Source: DATJHM01 sp035493895
GTDB lineage: Bacteria; Chloroflexota; Ktedonobacteria; Ktedonobacterales; Ktedonobacteraceae
DNA length: 13,317 nucleotides
Reading direction: 5' to 3'
Assembly (NCBI GenBank): GCA_035493895.1
Contig: DATJHM010000320.1
Coordinates: 1 to 13,317 of the forward strand
This document shows positions 13,166 to 13,317 of this stretch, one piece after another. The translations under genes were made by a program, and so were the position numbers. Every line of letters starts with the position of its first letter. Position 1 is the first letter of the stretch. The notes beneath the pieces are model-generated. The model did no database searches. It saw nothing but the letters and a program-made list of their open reading frames with translations, and was not told the origin of the DNA.

Positions 13166-13317
13166 ATGGAAGTACCTGCTCCGCTCGCCTTGCCAGAGGG
13201 ACTGGAGATTACGGAGATCGAAATGATCGATGATGTCTTCACCATTACTGCTCATTGCACACGGGAACATCCCTGCTGTCCCCTCTGTGGCATCCCAGCA
13301 CAACGGTTCCATAGCTC
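13166..13317 (+). CDS. ISL3-family transposase, N-terminal fragment
   Basis: Fifty residues are visible. The opening APLALPEGLEITEIEMIDDVFTI is the strand pattern at the start of ISL3 (DDE-type, Tnp_ISL3) transposases. It is followed by the beginning of their N-terminal zinc-binding domain, HCTREHPCCPLCGIPAQRFHS, with C38-x2-C41 as the first ligand pair (C31 and C37 nearby). The DDE catalytic domain and the rest lie beyond the window, so whether the gene is intact cannot be judged. The start at ATG 13166 sits 15 nt after GAAGG, with a second weak GAAG close to the ATG. It lies about 150 bp inside the terminal repeat, normal for this family. Confidence 0.82.
   Translation, partial: MEVPAPLALPEGLEITEIEMIDDVFTITAHCTREHPCCPLCGIPAQRFHS

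Larger units (their letters stand above)
12945..13317 (+). mobile_element. Left end of an ISL3-family insertion sequence (runs off the window)
   Basis: The terminal repeat GGCTCTCCGTCCTTGAGGGG opens the element at 12945; starting with GGCTCT and reading toward the transposase fits ISL3-type ends. The transposase N-terminus follows at 13166. The right end is not in the window, so the 8-bp target duplication typical of the family cannot be tested. Confidence 0.75.

Noticed and set aside
1..13317. CRISPR array, tRNA or rRNA genes, phage cluster or defence island
   Set aside because: No regularly spaced identical repeats with unique spacers, no cloverleaf-like sequence, and no defence or phage proteins were found on either strand. 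The propeller repeats are coding and the ATGC triplet is too short.

Overview
The window looks like chromosomal DNA of a Ktedonobacteria-type member of the Chloroflexota. The main hint is the secreted beta-propeller built from SANDIWAVG / HWNGSNW repeats, which I associate with that group. Other hints are single-TM proteins with cytoplasmic HTH domains, a lone PstS followed by a HAMP protein, an ISL3-type transposase, and mid-range GC. This is inference from protein style; no rRNA or marker gene settles it.

Layout. (1) 1-80: tail of a DppB/OppB-type ABC transporter permease. (2) 143-314: a 172-bp element made of two 51-bp near-perfect inverted arms, then a plausible promoter. (3) 619-1224 (+): a crotonase-family protein with a short C-terminus. 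It overlaps tail to tail by 85 bp with a membrane-anchored GH5 glycosidase (1140-2342, -). (4) 2582-5603 (-): a two-gene unit in which a PstS-like lipoprotein overlaps a 680-residue HAMP receptor that lacks any recognisable output domain. It ends in a clear intrinsic terminator and is preceded by a Pho-box-like pair of 7-bp direct repeats placed correctly over a -10. (5) 5930-6466 (+): a cysteine-containing lipoprotein. (6) 6608-8635 (-): FtsH. (7) 8953-9999 (-): an XRE-type DNA-binding protein with one TM segment and an extracytoplasmic LamG/DUF1080-like domain. It is divergent from two small unknown proteins (10170-10517 and 10638-10973, +), and three 10-bp-phased ATGC repeats lie in the shared upstream region. 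(8) 11070-11869 (-): a secreted beta-propeller gene broken by a frameshift at a G5 run. (9) 12056-12799 (-): RadC. (10) 12945 to the end: left end of an ISL3-family insertion sequence with an inverted duplication of its terminal repeat and the start of its transposase.

How the genes may work together. The clearest functional unit is pstS plus the HAMP receptor: their reading frames overlap and a candidate Pho box precedes them, which suggests a phosphate-responsive sensing module without local pstCAB. The second is the membrane-tethered XRE/LamG regulator with the divergent small-protein pair, which may be an extracellular-ligand-sensing transcription switch. FtsH and RadC are ordinary housekeeping-type genes. 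Strong hairpins separate most transcription units. The exception is the crotonase/GH5 junction, where none is visible and the two genes run into each other.
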